A DNA stretch of 27,463 bases, taken from positions 1 through 27,463 of the forward strand of contig WTXG01000382.1 in assembly GCA_022496185.1 (NCBI GenBank), given 5' to 3'. This document shows positions 8,927 through 18,400 of this stretch, piece by piece. The translations under genes were made by a program, and so were the position numbers. The notes beneath the pieces were generated by a model. That model was not told where the DNA came from and did not search any database. It saw only the letters and a program-made list of their open reading frames with translations. Positions within the stretch are counted from its first letter, which is position 1. Each line of letters starts with the position of its first letter. Source of the stretch: Multifurca ochricompacta. Its lineage: Eukaryota > Basidiomycota > Agaricomycetes > Russulales > Russulaceae.

Positions 8927-10325
8927 TTGGTTTCACGCTCACGCGCGCGATCGCGCATTGCTTCAGCTTCTCGAGCATCCTCACGCTCTCCCTCTCCCAT
9001 TTCAATTCACTCTCCTGAGACTCAACGTAGAGGTAGACAGACAACTAGACAGTTAGATCGACGACCCAGGACAGCTACAGTCAGTGGACTTGTACTTGCA
9101 CCCGCAAACGAGCCACTTCCTAGTCAGACTACTCCTGAATCGACTACTCCTGTCCCAGAAAGTTCTAGTATTTCCGCCCCTACTCCACAAATTCAAAGTC
9201 CAGAAATGTCCGCACCCACCGCATCCACTTCCGCCTCTACCCTCTCCCGCGATGATGTTAACCGAGCGCTCCACGACATGGCGGTCACTGTTAGGGATTT
9301 GGCCAGAGATGTGCAAACGCTGACGCAGCACCAGGCACAAGCTTCGGCATCTCCACCTCAGCACACCCTTGCTACTGGGAAGGATTCTACAGTAGCGCGC
9401 CCTGCGTCTTGGGATGGCAAGGGGACTTCAGCGGACGCGCGCCATTTTCTGGCAGCTTACCACAATTGGGCTTGCACACAGAAGAATAGTCTTAATGATT
9501 ACAACGTGCAAACCCAAAAGTGGATTAGGAGAGACTCTGATTGGATCTTATCCGTTCTCAATCTTCTAGCCGGAGATGCCCGGACTTGGGCTCTGCCGCA
9601 TTTGGAAGAATTGAAGGCCGGGAGGATCCCCTTTAACCAAAGATGGGATAACTTTGAAAAGACATTCACAGAGCGATTTATTCCTTACGATATAGGGGAG
9701 GCTGCGCAAGAAGCGTTGAAGAAACTTAGACAGGGCAAGAATTCGGTTGCTGAGTACAAGGCTCGCTTTGATGAGCACTCAGCTCAAACTGGCTGGTCTG
9801 CGACCGATCTGAAGACTCGATTCTATGACGGGTTGACAGATAAGATCAAGGACATCTTGGCCCTCATGCCGACTACTCCTGCGACGCTAGAAGAGCTCAT
9901 CACTGCCGCAAATAAAATCGACGTGCGACAGAGACAACGCGATGCAGAGAAAAGAGGGGTGATTACCACACAAACCCAAACTCAGACTACGCGCGATCCC
10001 AATGCTATGGAGGTCGACACTTCGAAGACTCAGTAAATGCAAGGGTTGTGGGACCACCGCTCACGAGTATAAGCAGGGAAATCACGAGCGCGAGATTTGC
10101 AATTATTGTGGGAAGACAGGACACCGAGCTAACGTTTGTTATGATAAGTGGTCGGGTAAACCCAAAAAAGCAAAAGTTGCTGCCAGCACAGAAGCGGCGG
10201 CAAGTTCAAGTACGAGTGTCTCGGCGCCGTCAGACACCTCAGCCATTCAAAAGGAGAAAGCTGATTTGAAGGCGCAGGTAGAATCACTACGGAAAGAAAT
10301 GGAGGCGTTGAAAGCGTCTTTTTAG
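8927..10325 (+). CDS. gag: Gypsy Gag, with an internal frame break
   Basis: Gag forms the particle and binds RNA. The frame through 10036 carries a Ser/Pro/Arg-rich N-terminus, a capsid-type region (ARPASWDGKG, FLAAYHNWA, WDNFEKTFTERF, SVAEYKARFDEHSAQTGW) and ends KTQ-TAA at 10034-10036. The continuation is in the +1 frame: a Cys/His pair (CKGCGTTAH) and a canonical CX2CX4HX4C zinc knuckle (10098-10139), a Lys-rich basic patch and a short coiled coil (KADLKAQVESLRKEMEAL), stopping at TAG 10323-10325. The first in-frame ATG is 9206, but coding-like sequence extends upstream to 8927, where TTG may replace a lost ATG. The break near 10031-10037 is a mutation, a sequencing error, or a +1 frameshift site; I cannot tell which. 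Confidence 0.85.
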
Positions 10326-10327
10326 AA
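10317..10327 (+). promoter_or_regulatory. Candidate -1 frameshift site between Gag and Pol
   Basis: Gag ends TCT TTT TAG inside a run of five T (10319-10323). The pol frame is -1 relative to this and is open across the stop. Slippage of the Phe codon on U UUU would bypass the stop and enter pol. This is inference from frames only; no downstream pseudoknot was verified. Confidence 0.35.
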
Positions 10328-13300
10328 ACTGTCTCAGTTCCAGCTGCGACTGAGGCAGCATGTGTAAATAGTGTGTTTATTGATTCTGATTCTAATGTAT
10401 TTACGAGCGTTCAAGAAGTTACTGATACAACTGTCTGTGAAACGGTCTCTGTAAATAGTGTAAATAATTGTGTAATCGCGTCAGATTTGGTCTCGCAGAA
10501 AATTAAAAACGTTTTCATTGATGAGGCTGATTACTTAGATAAGATAACTGCATGTATTTTACCTGAGACGAAGCACGATACTCAGCATTTCCATATTTAC
10601 GTTACATTGCGAGGAAGAAACCACCTATACACGACAGCAGCTATGGTAGATTCAGGGGCTACTGCACTGTTCCTGGACGAGAAATTCGCTCAGCACCGGA
10701 AGATGCTTCAAATCCCACTCGATCACCCCATAAAAATTCATAATATTGACGGGACGCACAATCGAGCAGGGGATATCACGCATTATGTATCGCTAGCGAT
10801 TATAATAGGCCAACGAGAGGAGAGCCACCGTTTCCTGGTCACAGACTTAGGACCAGAGAAAATTATATTGGGGCTTCCTTGGCTGCGACGTAACAACCCA
10901 AGCATCGACTGGAGCAAGGGTGAACTGATGATCGACTCCGAGAGCGGGATCGCTGAGGAGATCGGATCTGTCGAACGCATATCGGCTAGCCGTATGGAGC
11001 GCCGATCACTGTGTCGAACCGGAGTCCTGGAGACGCTGTCCGATCAAGTCTGGTGTCTAGCCGGCTATACATATTCACAGCAAATAGCCGAGCGTGAGAA
11101 CCTAAAAAGGGGCAGTAGATCTTTTGAGGAGATGGTACCCTCGCAGTACCGGGACTTCGCGAAAGTTTTCTCTGAGGAGGAATCACAGAGACTCCCTCAG
11201 CATCAACCATGGGATCATGAAATAGATTTAGAACCAGGAGCTAAGACGCACTGGAAGACTAAGATCTACCCCATGGCACCGAACGAGCAAGCGGAGTTAG
11301 ACAAATTTATTGATGAACACTTACGAAAGGGATACATAGTACCATCTAAGTCACCGATGGCTGTCCCCGTGTTCTTCCTGAAAAAGAAGGACGGGAAATT
11401 AAGACTTATACAGGATTACCGTCCTCTTAACAAAATTACAATTAAAAACCGTTATCCGCTACCGCTTGCTGCGGACATCATCAATCGGCTGAAAGATGCT
11501 AGGATCTTCACCAAATTCGATGTCAGATGGGGATATCACAACGTCAGAATTAAGGAAGGGGACGAATACAAGGCAGCCTTTGCTACTAACCGCGGGTTAT
11601 ACGAACCGCGCGTTATGTACTTTGGCCTGACCAATAGTCCTGCCACCTTCCAGGCGTTGATGAACTCAGTCTTCGCTGACATGATTGCAAGAGGAGAGGT
11701 CGCAGTATACATGGATGATATACTTATATTTTCATCTAACTTGGAGAAACATCGGAAAGATGTGCGTAAAGTACTTAGCCGTCTCCAAGAGTATGACCTT
11801 TTCCTCAAGCCTGAGAAATGCGAATTTGAGAGAGATCAAATGGAGTATCTCGGGATGATTATCCGTCCCGGAGAGGTCAGGATGGACCCTGCCAAGGTCC
11901 AAGCGGTCAGAGAGTGGCCGATCCCACAGAATTTGAAGGACGTTCGCGCCTTCGTGGGATTCGCTAACTTCTATCGACGCTTCATTAAGGACTTTGCTGG
12001 TATAGCACGTCCTTTACATGACCTGACTAAGAAAAATATCCCATGGCAATGGGGCGATGCGGAGATGAACGCGTTCACAGCGCTGAAGGCACGCTTCATA
12101 GAAAAGCCAATATTAGCAGTCTATGATAGCGAGAGGCCAACGCGCTTGGAGACGGATGCTTCCGGATTCGCTACCGGTGGAATACTGTCGCAGAAACACG
12201 ACGACGAGCTATGGCACCCAGTCGCATTCCGATCTGAAGCAATGTCGGACGCGGAACGTAATTATGAAATTTACGACCGGGAAATGCTCGCATTGATCCG
12301 AGCACTGGAGGATTGGCGACACTTCCTTGAAGGACTGTCTACCTTTGAGGTTGTAACTGATCACAAGAACATGGAATGGTGGGCTAGCATGCGCGACTTA
12401 ACACGACGTCAAGCGCGCTGGGCCCTGTACCTCAGTAGATTCAACTTTGTGATTAGATACAAGAAGGGATCAGCAATGCAAGCTGATGCTCTTAGCCGAT
12501 TCCCTACGGATCGCGTGTATGACAGTGAGGACAACCGTCAGGTACAAGTCCTCAAGCCGGAACAGTTTCTCCGGGCCGCACGTACCCATTACAAGCCAGA
12601 GAGCTCTCCTCTCACAGATCGCATCAGAGCAGCAGGCGCACGCGAAGCGGAAGTCATAGAGGGGTTGAAATCCCTATCCAGATCCGCTCCGCGCGTTCTT
12701 ACTGATGGCGTTTCTCACTGGGAGGAGGAAGACGGTCTCGTTTATTACAAGGGAAAACTTTATGTACCTAATGTACCGGATCTCAGAAAAGATATCATTA
12801 AACAGTGTCATGATTCGGTTACTGCAGGACATCCCGGTAAGAATGGGACTATAGAACTTGTCAGCCGTTATTATTGGTGGCCGCGTATGTCTACATACAT
12901 CGCCAAGTACGTAGAGGGCTGCGATCGCTGTCAACGCTACAGGATCGACCAGCACCCTACAGCGCCTATACAGCCGCACGAAGTACCGGAGGGACCCTGG
13001 CAGATCATCGGAGTTGATCTGATCACTGGGCTTCCTTCTTCACAAGGGAAAGACGCAATATTAACGATAGTGGACCACTATACGAAACAAGTCCACTTCT
13101 TCCCTGTGACCAGCGGCATCACGGCAGATGGTGTAGGGCAGATCTACTATAACGAGATCTTCCCGCTGCATGGGATCCCTAAGTCTATCGTCAGCGACAG
13201 GGGACCACAGTTTGCAGCACGGACAATGCGGGCCGCTTTAAAGCGCCTGGGAATAGATAGTAGTTTGACCACAGCGTATCATCCTCAAGCTAACGGACAG

Positions 13301-14134
13301 GCAGAACGCAAAAACCAAGAGATAGAACAGTATTTGCGTATGTTCGTAGATAAGCGTCAGGATGATTGGATCGAACTATTACCCACTGCGGAATTCGTGT
13401 TGAACGCAAGATTGACATCTGCGACCGGCCACACACCCTTTGAACTACTCTACGGGTACACGCCGGACTTCACGATTCCAGCTGGGCGCCCTACAGGCAT
13501 TCCCAGTTTAGACAAGCGACTTCAACAGCTCTGTCTTGCCAGGACAGATGCTGAGGCAGCGCTGCGACTTAGCAAAGAACGCATGATCGCCGGGCCGGGT
13601 TACCGCCAATCTTATCGCTTCAGCACAGGCGATATGGTATGGCTCCAAGCCAAGAACATTACGATACACCAACCTTCTCAGAAATTAGGGCCAAAACAGA
13701 TGGGTCCCTTTAAAATTATCGAGAAGATTGGCGATCTTGATTATCGGTTGGAACTCCCGGCAGCGCTGAGAATCCACAATGTATTCCATGTGGATCGCCT
13801 TAGTCCCTACAAAGGCAATGACGTTAATGGACTTATGCCACCACCGCCTGACCCTGTACTGGTCGAGGGCGAGGAAAAGTATGAGGTTGACCATATTCGC
13901 GATGCGAAACTGTTCGGTCGAACACTCAAATTCCTTGTGCGGTGGAAAGGATACGGCGAAGGGGAGGACTCATGGGAGCTGGCCAGAAACTTCAAGCTCA
14001 CTCAGGAGGCTGTCAGAGACTTTTACGCTCGACACCCCGGTGCGCCACGGAAGATAGCCACGCTCGCCTTCACGTCCGCTCCATGGCAATCGCCACTTTA
14101 TTTCACTGAGGCTTGCGAGGACGCAACGCCCTGA
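10319..14134 (+). CDS. pol: Gypsy Pol polyprotein (protease-RT-RNase H-integrase-chromodomain)
   Basis: The frame is uninterrupted to TGA 14132-14134. Counting residues from GTG 10373 (1,253 aa): aspartic protease DSGA at 93-96; reverse transcriptase with FDV (Asp383) and YMDD at 446-449; RNase H with TDAS (Asp594), Glu637 and Asp663; integrase zinc finger H813, H820, C850, C853; catalytic Asp882, Asp942 and Glu978 (D-35-E); GPF-type segment near 1111; chromodomain about 1168-1207 (YEVDHIRD, LVRWKGYGE, DSWEL) with Tyr1170, Trp1191 and Tyr1194 in cage-type positions. The chromodomain probably directs integration to methylated-histone chromatin. All catalytic residues are present, so Pol looks functional. 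Translation probably comes from Gag-Pol fusion rather than from the GTG. Confidence 0.96.
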   Translation, partial: FLETVSVPAATEAACVNSVFIDSDSNVFTSVQEVTDTTVCETVSVNSVNNCVIASDLVSQKIKNVFIDEADYLDKITACILPETKHDTQHFHIYVTLRGRNHLYTTAAMVDSGATALFLDEKFAQHRKMLQIPLDHPIKIHNIDGTHNRAGDITHYVSLAIIIGQREESHRFLVTDLGPEKIILGLPWLRRNNPSIDWSKGELMIDSESGIAEEIGSVERISASRMERRSLCRTGVLETLSDQVWCLAGYTYSQQIAERENLKRGSRSFEEMVPSQYRDFAKVFSEEESQRLPQHQPWDHEIDLEPGAKTHWKTKIYPMAPNEQAELDKFIDEHLRKGYIVPSKSPMAVPVFFLKKKDGKLRLIQDYRPLNKITIKNRYPLPLAADIINRLKDARIFTKFDVRWGYHNVRIKEGDEYKAAFATNRGLYEPRVMYFGLTNSPATFQALMNSVFADMIARGEVAVYMDDILIFSSNLEKHRKDVRKVLSRLQEYDLFLKPEKCEFERDQMEYLGMIIRPGEVRMDPAKVQAVREWPIPQNLKDVRAFVGFANFYRRFIKDFAGIARPLHDLTKKNIPWQWGDAEMNAFTALKARFIEKPILAVYDSERPTRLETDASGFATGGILSQKHDDELWHPVAFRSEAMSDAERNYEIYDREMLALIRALEDWRHFLEGLSTFEVVTDHKNMEWWASMRDLTRRQARWALYLSRFNFVIRYKKGSAMQADALSRFPTDRVYDSEDNRQVQVLKPEQFLRAARTHYKPESSPLTDRIRAAGAREAEVIEGLKSLSRSAPRVLTDGVSHWEEEDGLVYYKGKLYVPNVPDLRKDIIKQCHDSVTAGHPGKNGTIELVSRYYWWPRMSTYIAKYVEGCDRCQRYRIDQHPTAPIQPHEVPEGPWQIIGVDLITGLPSSQGKDAILTIVDHYTKQVHFFPVTSGITADGVGQIYYNEIFPLHGIPKSIVSDRGPQFAARTMRAALKRLGIDSSLTTAYHPQANGQAERKNQEIEQYLRMFVDKRQDDWIELLPTAEFVLNARLTSATGHTPFELLYGYTPDFTIPAGRPTGIPSLDKRLQQLCLARTDAEAALRLSKERMIAGPGYRQSYRFSTGDMVWLQAKNITIHQPSQKLGPKQMGPFKIIEKIGDLDYRLELPAALRIHNVFHVDRLSPYKGNDVNGLMPPPPDPVLVEGEEKYEVDHIRDAKLFGRTLKFLVRWKGYGEGEDSWELARNFKLTQEAVRDFYARHPGAPRKIATLAFTSAPWQSPLYFTEACEDATP

Positions 14135-14143
14135 GAAGGGGGG
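14133..14143 (+). other. Polypurine tract
   Basis: GAGAAGGGGGG lies 3 nt before the 3' LTR, overlapping the pol stop codon. It primes plus-strand DNA synthesis in this family. Confidence 0.85.
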
Positions 14144-14146
14144 TAC

Positions 14147-14867
14147 TGTCCTGGATGCGCATTTTTGGCATCCTGGACCGCTTGAAAGCCATCCTGAGGG
14201 CGCGTGAGTTATACAAGTCGACCTTCTTAGATAGAGATAAGATAAGAAGGAGTTCGGACCGTTCTGACCCGGTCCACGCGATGCAAAGTAGTCGCTGCCC
14301 TACGCAGCAATGGACACTGATAGATACACGCGGCCATTGTTTGAGTAATACAAATTAATGATTTGATTATAGAGTGATCTAAAGTAGTCTAGTATGTATT
14401 TTAGATAATGCCAGACTGGCAGAAACAATCGCGCGTTAGTAAACAAGATGTGTCAGGGTACTTAAAAGAGTAAGCCACTGATAATTACTTAGATTTACAT
14501 CGCACGCTCGATCGGTTTTGGTATTTCGTAGGATAGTACTAGAACGTATTTAAAGACACCCTGTAGCACGCTGCAGACCCCATCTTGTCCTCTTGGGGCT
14601 GTAGGTGCGCTTTATATCTGTATTTACTCAGGCCCAGCTGATCTTGTCCTCTTGGGGCTGTAGGCTCTTAGCAATTGTTCAATATAGGTCTATTCTTGCT
14701 GCATAAGCAAGGCAGAGTCCTCTGACTGCTTCAAGCCTTACGCGTGCATTAATCTCCGCGTTCTGGGCAGCTTTCCGACAAGGCATTTTCACCTCTGAAG
14801 TTTTACTACGATCTTTACATCTAATCTTATCAAACATAGCAAGCGCGGGATAGAAGCACCCGTTACA
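14147..14867 (+). repeat. 3' LTR of gypsy element
   Basis: The 721-bp LTR starts TGTCCTGGATG and ends ACCCGTTACA, followed by the GGTAC duplication. It is collinear with the 5' LTR. It is longer by single bases at seven net positions, such as TTGG/TTG, AAAA/AAA and TTTT/TTT. Confidence 0.96.
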
Positions 14868-14910
14868 GGTACCAATGAGGATACCCCAGGGTTACCCCTG
14901 CCAATCACTA

Positions 14911-16168
14911 GTGAGGACTGCATTGGCAAGGGTTGTTTTTCCATGGCTGCCAGGCCCTAGAATTGCAATTCAGGTAGGATGAGAACCAATGTTGGTGAAA
15001 ATCATGTGAATAATCTGAGCAAGCTCAGTATTGCAGCCAAAGAATATCTGAGGTTTGGACAGCATGGACCTGAGTAATGTCAGTTCAAAGGAATGCGGAA
15101 CATAGAGATGAGAGGCACCTACTTGGACTCAATTGTTTGACTAGGTTCACTAGGGTGGGGGGTACCCTGCTGGATGGGGTCAATCAACTAGTTTCATTTA
15201 TGCCGTCAGGCTGCATACCTTGCACTCTTGGATCAATTGGGTCAAGAGTGATAAAGTCAAGTTAGCCTACAGACAAATGTTTAGACAAAAGAGATAAAGA
15301 AGGTGCGAAGAAGACTGACCTGGAAAACTTGAAGTACATTTGACAGCTTGCTGTCGTATTGCTTGACCCTCCTCAACATATCTGTGCGGAGAAGCACTTT
15401 CTTGATTCCTCTGACATCCGCGCACTGCTGCAAGGCGTCATCCATCCCATCAAGGTCCCTTGTTTCCAATCAGAGCACAAAATATACAAGAACAACGGGA
15501 CATACTCCCGAAGAGCTCTAAGGATGTCACGCAAGCTCAGTGGCAGTTCATCTTCTTTGAAATCGTGCACCCGGCACATTTCTCCGACGTTAATGAAGAC
15601 ACTCCCCACATTGGCTAGCTTTTGCATGACCGCTCCCCACTCCTCTTTATATACCTTGACTTCCTGTCAACATGTCGATCAACATACGAGACAATTAATA
15701 GAGCAGCAGGTGACTAACATCTCGCATCTTGAGGGCTTGAAGTATGATGCCAGCGATTGGGGAGATGTAAGGAATCTTTCCTGCCAAAGAACTGACTTCC
15801 TTCAAAGTCGCGAGAGATGTCTCGATCACTCCAATCGCGAGGTCAACTCGTCCACCAATTGGTTCCGATGAGGCTGGATCGACGTTACCAACTGCTGAAA
15901 AGGGCCTGTGTTGGCTGGAGAAAACGATGAGCAAGGGTTACACTCACAGCCTGGCTGTTCGGTACGAGATGGCATATGAAGGATACCGCGGACGGCCGCC
16001 CTGAACGAGAATGGTTTGGATTGCATGCTTGAACTTGTTGTTGCAGACAATGGTAGTGCGAGAGAGTAAAGGCGAGGAGGGGCGCCGTACCTGATTGGCG
16101 GTGCTAGGAATGTTGGCACCGCTTTCTTGTAATTGTAATTTTTGATGCAGGTTACAAGCCACTAGCAT
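14911..16168 (-). pseudogene. NLR-like STAND NTPase, N-terminal helical region and Walker A (5' piece)
   Basis: Basidiomycete NLR-like proteins are intracellular signalling NTPases, thought to act in non-self recognition or programmed cell death. A plausible start is ATG at 16168 (MLVACNLHQKL). Exons that read well: about 15719-15890 (VDLAIGVIETSLATLKEV, SLAGKIPYISPIAG), 15506-15663 (EVKVYKEEWGAVMQKLANVG), 15320-15458 (DLDGMDDALQQCADV, YDSKLSNVLQVFQ), 15219-15266, and 15069 down to 14911 (PQIFFGCNTELAQI, then ILGPGSHGKTTLANAVL). The Walker A motif GPGSHGKTT is at 14931-14957. The helical SKLSNVLQxFQ block and the P-loop order match this family. A TGA at 14970-14972, just before the P-loop, sits where an Arg codon is expected. 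Exon 1/2 borders are uncertain. The gene is dead by nonsense codon, insertion and 3' loss. Confidence 0.8.
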
Positions 16169-16474
16169 GGGATGGCCATACCCAGTCCTTCATCATTTCA
16201 AGAGATGTTACAGGATCCTTTCCAAGCCTGCACATTCTAGACAGGGATTCCAAAGAACTACATTCTCAGAAAGGCATTCTGTCGTTCTGTTCTTTCTAGT
16301 TCCATAGATATTTTGATAACAAACTACTCCTCAACCACGCTCGCAATAATTCACTAACGTGTCTTTTTTTTTTGACCACTGTTTATGAGTAGTGAGTAGT
16401 GTTATTATGTAATCGGTGCCAGTGACCAGTGCGCGAGTGCCAGTTTTAATCGTCGTCACGTCTCGAGTCCTTTA
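16169..16474. promoter_or_regulatory. Divergent intergenic region, NLR (-) and rhomboid (+)
   Basis: About 306 bp separate the two inferred start codons, so both promoters must lie here or overlap. It contains a run of ten T near 16365 and several AGTAGTGAGTAGTG-like short repeats near 16386-16399. I see no clear TATA box. Confidence 0.4.
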
Positions 16475-18182
16475 ATGAGTTGGTTTGCCTCTTCCCGTCC
16501 TTCTTTTCTTTTTTTAAATCCTACACGACGTCGGTTTTCTCTTTCCTTTAAACTACGCTTTCCTCGAGATCAACAACGCTTGCGAAATGTATCTTTGCAA
16601 TCGGAGGGTGTACCCTCGTTTCGAGAGCAGATCGCTCGCGCCATTCCGGTGCAATCATTTGCGGACGTCGTCAAGCATCCAATGATAGGGAAGCACATAA
16701 TAGTGTGTCATATTAATACCTGCGTAGAATTTTGGACACCTCTTACCAGCTGTCACCTTGCAGTTCGTGTTTGGTGCCTCAGCGCTCGTATATGTCGTCG
16801 CCGCGCACAACACCAATATTGAGACAAAGTTATGGGCGAGCTACCTCGTCAACCAGAAGCATTGGAGTACAGCAGCACCAACAACCGGGGATATGCGATT
16901 CGCGCAGGCGCAAATCCTTCTCAAGGTCAGCAATCTTTCTCCATTTCCACCCTCTTCGTTCCTCTAATTCTAAGTTTTATGTCACCCCTTCCCGCAGAAA
17001 TTCCAGGCTCAATTGACAGCACTGACGGGGTCGCTTGCAGACGCTCCGATCATCGCAAAAAGTGTCATCCTGCATTCATACGCACGATTAGCTGAGATGT
17101 ATCTCAACGCGTCTGAGGGCCGACGAGCGGGCTATGGTATTGCTGCTCTCAATGTAGGAATATGGATTGCATGGCAGATACCGGTTATTCGGCCTTTCAT
17201 GATGTCCCACTTCACTCACCATCCGCTCAGCGGGAAAACGTATACCATGCTGACGTCGATGTTCAGGTGACTTTTTTTTCTTTACCATCCTTTAATATTG
17301 GTGTAGGTGACCGTTTGTTTGTCTGTGCAGTCACTCGTCGTTTATCCACTTGCTATTTAACTGCATGGCCCTCACAAGTTTTGGTACGTTGACTTGAGTC
17401 ACTTTCTCCAGACGACTTTGACCATGATTGGCCTCCAGCATCGGCCACGTCTACATGGATGACTCGCGAACAAGTACATGCCTCGTCTCACTTAAGAGAA
17501 TCCACCGCAACCTACCACTTTCTTGCACTTTACCTTTCCTGTAAATTTTTGTGTTTTTTTTTCACCAAGACCATTAAAATTGACGCTGATTGCCAAACGT
17601 GCAGCTGGTCTGTTTTCCTCACTCGCCTCGCACCTCGTCGCCACACGCGTTATCTACCCTAGATTGGTCTCTAAACTTGTTCAGCCTCCTGGCGAACAAG
17701 GAACTGCCGGGTTGATTCATAAACTTTCTTCTACTCTCTCCTCCGCTGCCAAGTCGAGTGCGGGACCTGTCACCGAGACCGCAACGGCCACTCGGACTAT
17801 CTTGCCCTCGCTCGGTGCGTCCGGCGCGATTTACAGCACTGTCATCGTTTCCGCCCTTGCCTTTCCCGACGCCGAGGTGTCATTGGTATTCCCTCCGACG
17901 CCTTCCTTTCCTATCCAGTACGGTGTAGGCGGGTTAGTTTTACTCGACTGTATAGGCGTTCTTCGGGGTTGGAGGTACGGATGCTTGGTCTCAATCTTTG
18001 ACGGATTGTACCCTGACCACAATGCTTCATTTGCCCCTTGCGTGGCCGGTAGGCTCTTTGATCACTATGCGCATTTAGGTGGCGCAGCGTTTGGGGCACT
18101 TTACTACATGTACGGTATGCGGGTGTGGGACGGAATCCGGGTCCACGCACTCAAGTCGGACAACACGAAGCGGAAGATTTGA
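16475..18182 (+). CDS. Mitochondrial rhomboid-type serine protease (Pcp1/PARL-like)
   Basis: This is an intramembrane protease of the mitochondrial inner membrane. Yeast Pcp1 cleaves Mgm1 and Ccp1; the same substrates here are inference. Seven exons give one 437-aa frame: 16475-16702, 16764-16925, 16998-17266, 17331-17383, 17439-17540, 17605-17974, 18053-18182. All introns are GT..AG, 55-78 nt. The N-terminus (MSWFASSRPSFLFLNPTRRR) is basic and lacks acidic residues, as in mitochondrial presequences. Family landmarks: HFTHHPLSGKTYTMLTSMF, then SFIHLLFNCMALTSFG across exons 3-4, the catalytic Ser in GASGA (Ser344, codon 17820-17822) and the catalytic His in HYAHLGGAAFG (His402, codon 18072-18074). 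Intron 1 (GTGTGT donor) and intron 2 are least certain. The last intron (78 nt) has no in-frame stop. Confidence 0.9.
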
Positions 18183-18400
18183 CTTGAATGTGGGCCGAGG
18201 TGCATATGTGATTGACGCTGTGAAGAGATAAGATGGGCCAAATTGTTTGATTGATTCCGTAAACCCTCGAGTCGGATGATGTTTATGTAGTCTTTCATAC
18301 AAACTCCAACATTCGAGTTTACCATCTTCCTCTATTACCATCACTCCTCAAGTGTTCAATGATCTTCGTACCTGCCAGCGTAGACATATTTTATTAGTAG
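18183..18400 (+). other. 3' flank of rhomboid gene
   Basis: This short non-coding spacer probably carries the rhomboid 3' UTR. No canonical AATAAA is seen. Confidence 0.4.

Larger units (their letters stand above)
7584..14867 (+). mobile_element. Ty3/gypsy chromovirus, full length
   Basis: This is a 7,284-bp LTR retrotransposon: 5' LTR 7584-8297, priming site 8298-8310, leader, gag, pol (protease, RT, RNase H, integrase, chromodomain), polypurine tract 14133-14143 and 3' LTR 14147-14867. The target duplication GGTAC lies at 7579-7583 and 14868-14872. The insertion is in an ACGGGT repeat near the end of hAT-like copy A. The long open pol frame and near-identical LTRs indicate recent insertion. 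Chromodomain elements of the Tf1/sushi type are known to be self-primed, and this element shows the matching signature. Confidence 0.96.
6219..14910 (-). mobile_element. hAT-like non-autonomous element, copy A (contains the gypsy element)
   Basis: The termini are TAGTGATTGTCAAAGGG at the left and, reading inward from the right, TAGTGATTGGCAGGGG. They start with the YARNG pattern known for hAT elements. The flanks carry a perfect 8-bp duplication GTGAGGAC (6211-6218, 14911-14918), the length typical of hAT. Without the gypsy element and its duplication, copy A is about 1,403 bp. It encodes no transposase. Its interior is collinear, in reverse orientation, with copy B (19528-22150). It lies inside the NLR coding sequence. 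The strand is given so that copy B counts as +. Other superfamilies with 8-bp duplications (for example P) cannot be fully excluded. Confidence 0.82.

Noticed and set aside
8638..9056. Short frames in the gypsy leader
   Set aside because: They overlap each other, show no family motif, and the leader of such elements is normally untranslated.
15359..15871. Plus-strand frame of 170 codons
   Set aside because: It is the antisense shadow of the NLR exons, which match known motifs on the minus strand.
17523..18182. Unspliced 219-codon frame over the rhomboid 3' end
   Set aside because: Its first codons are intron 5 sequence; the spliced model keeps family motifs in order.
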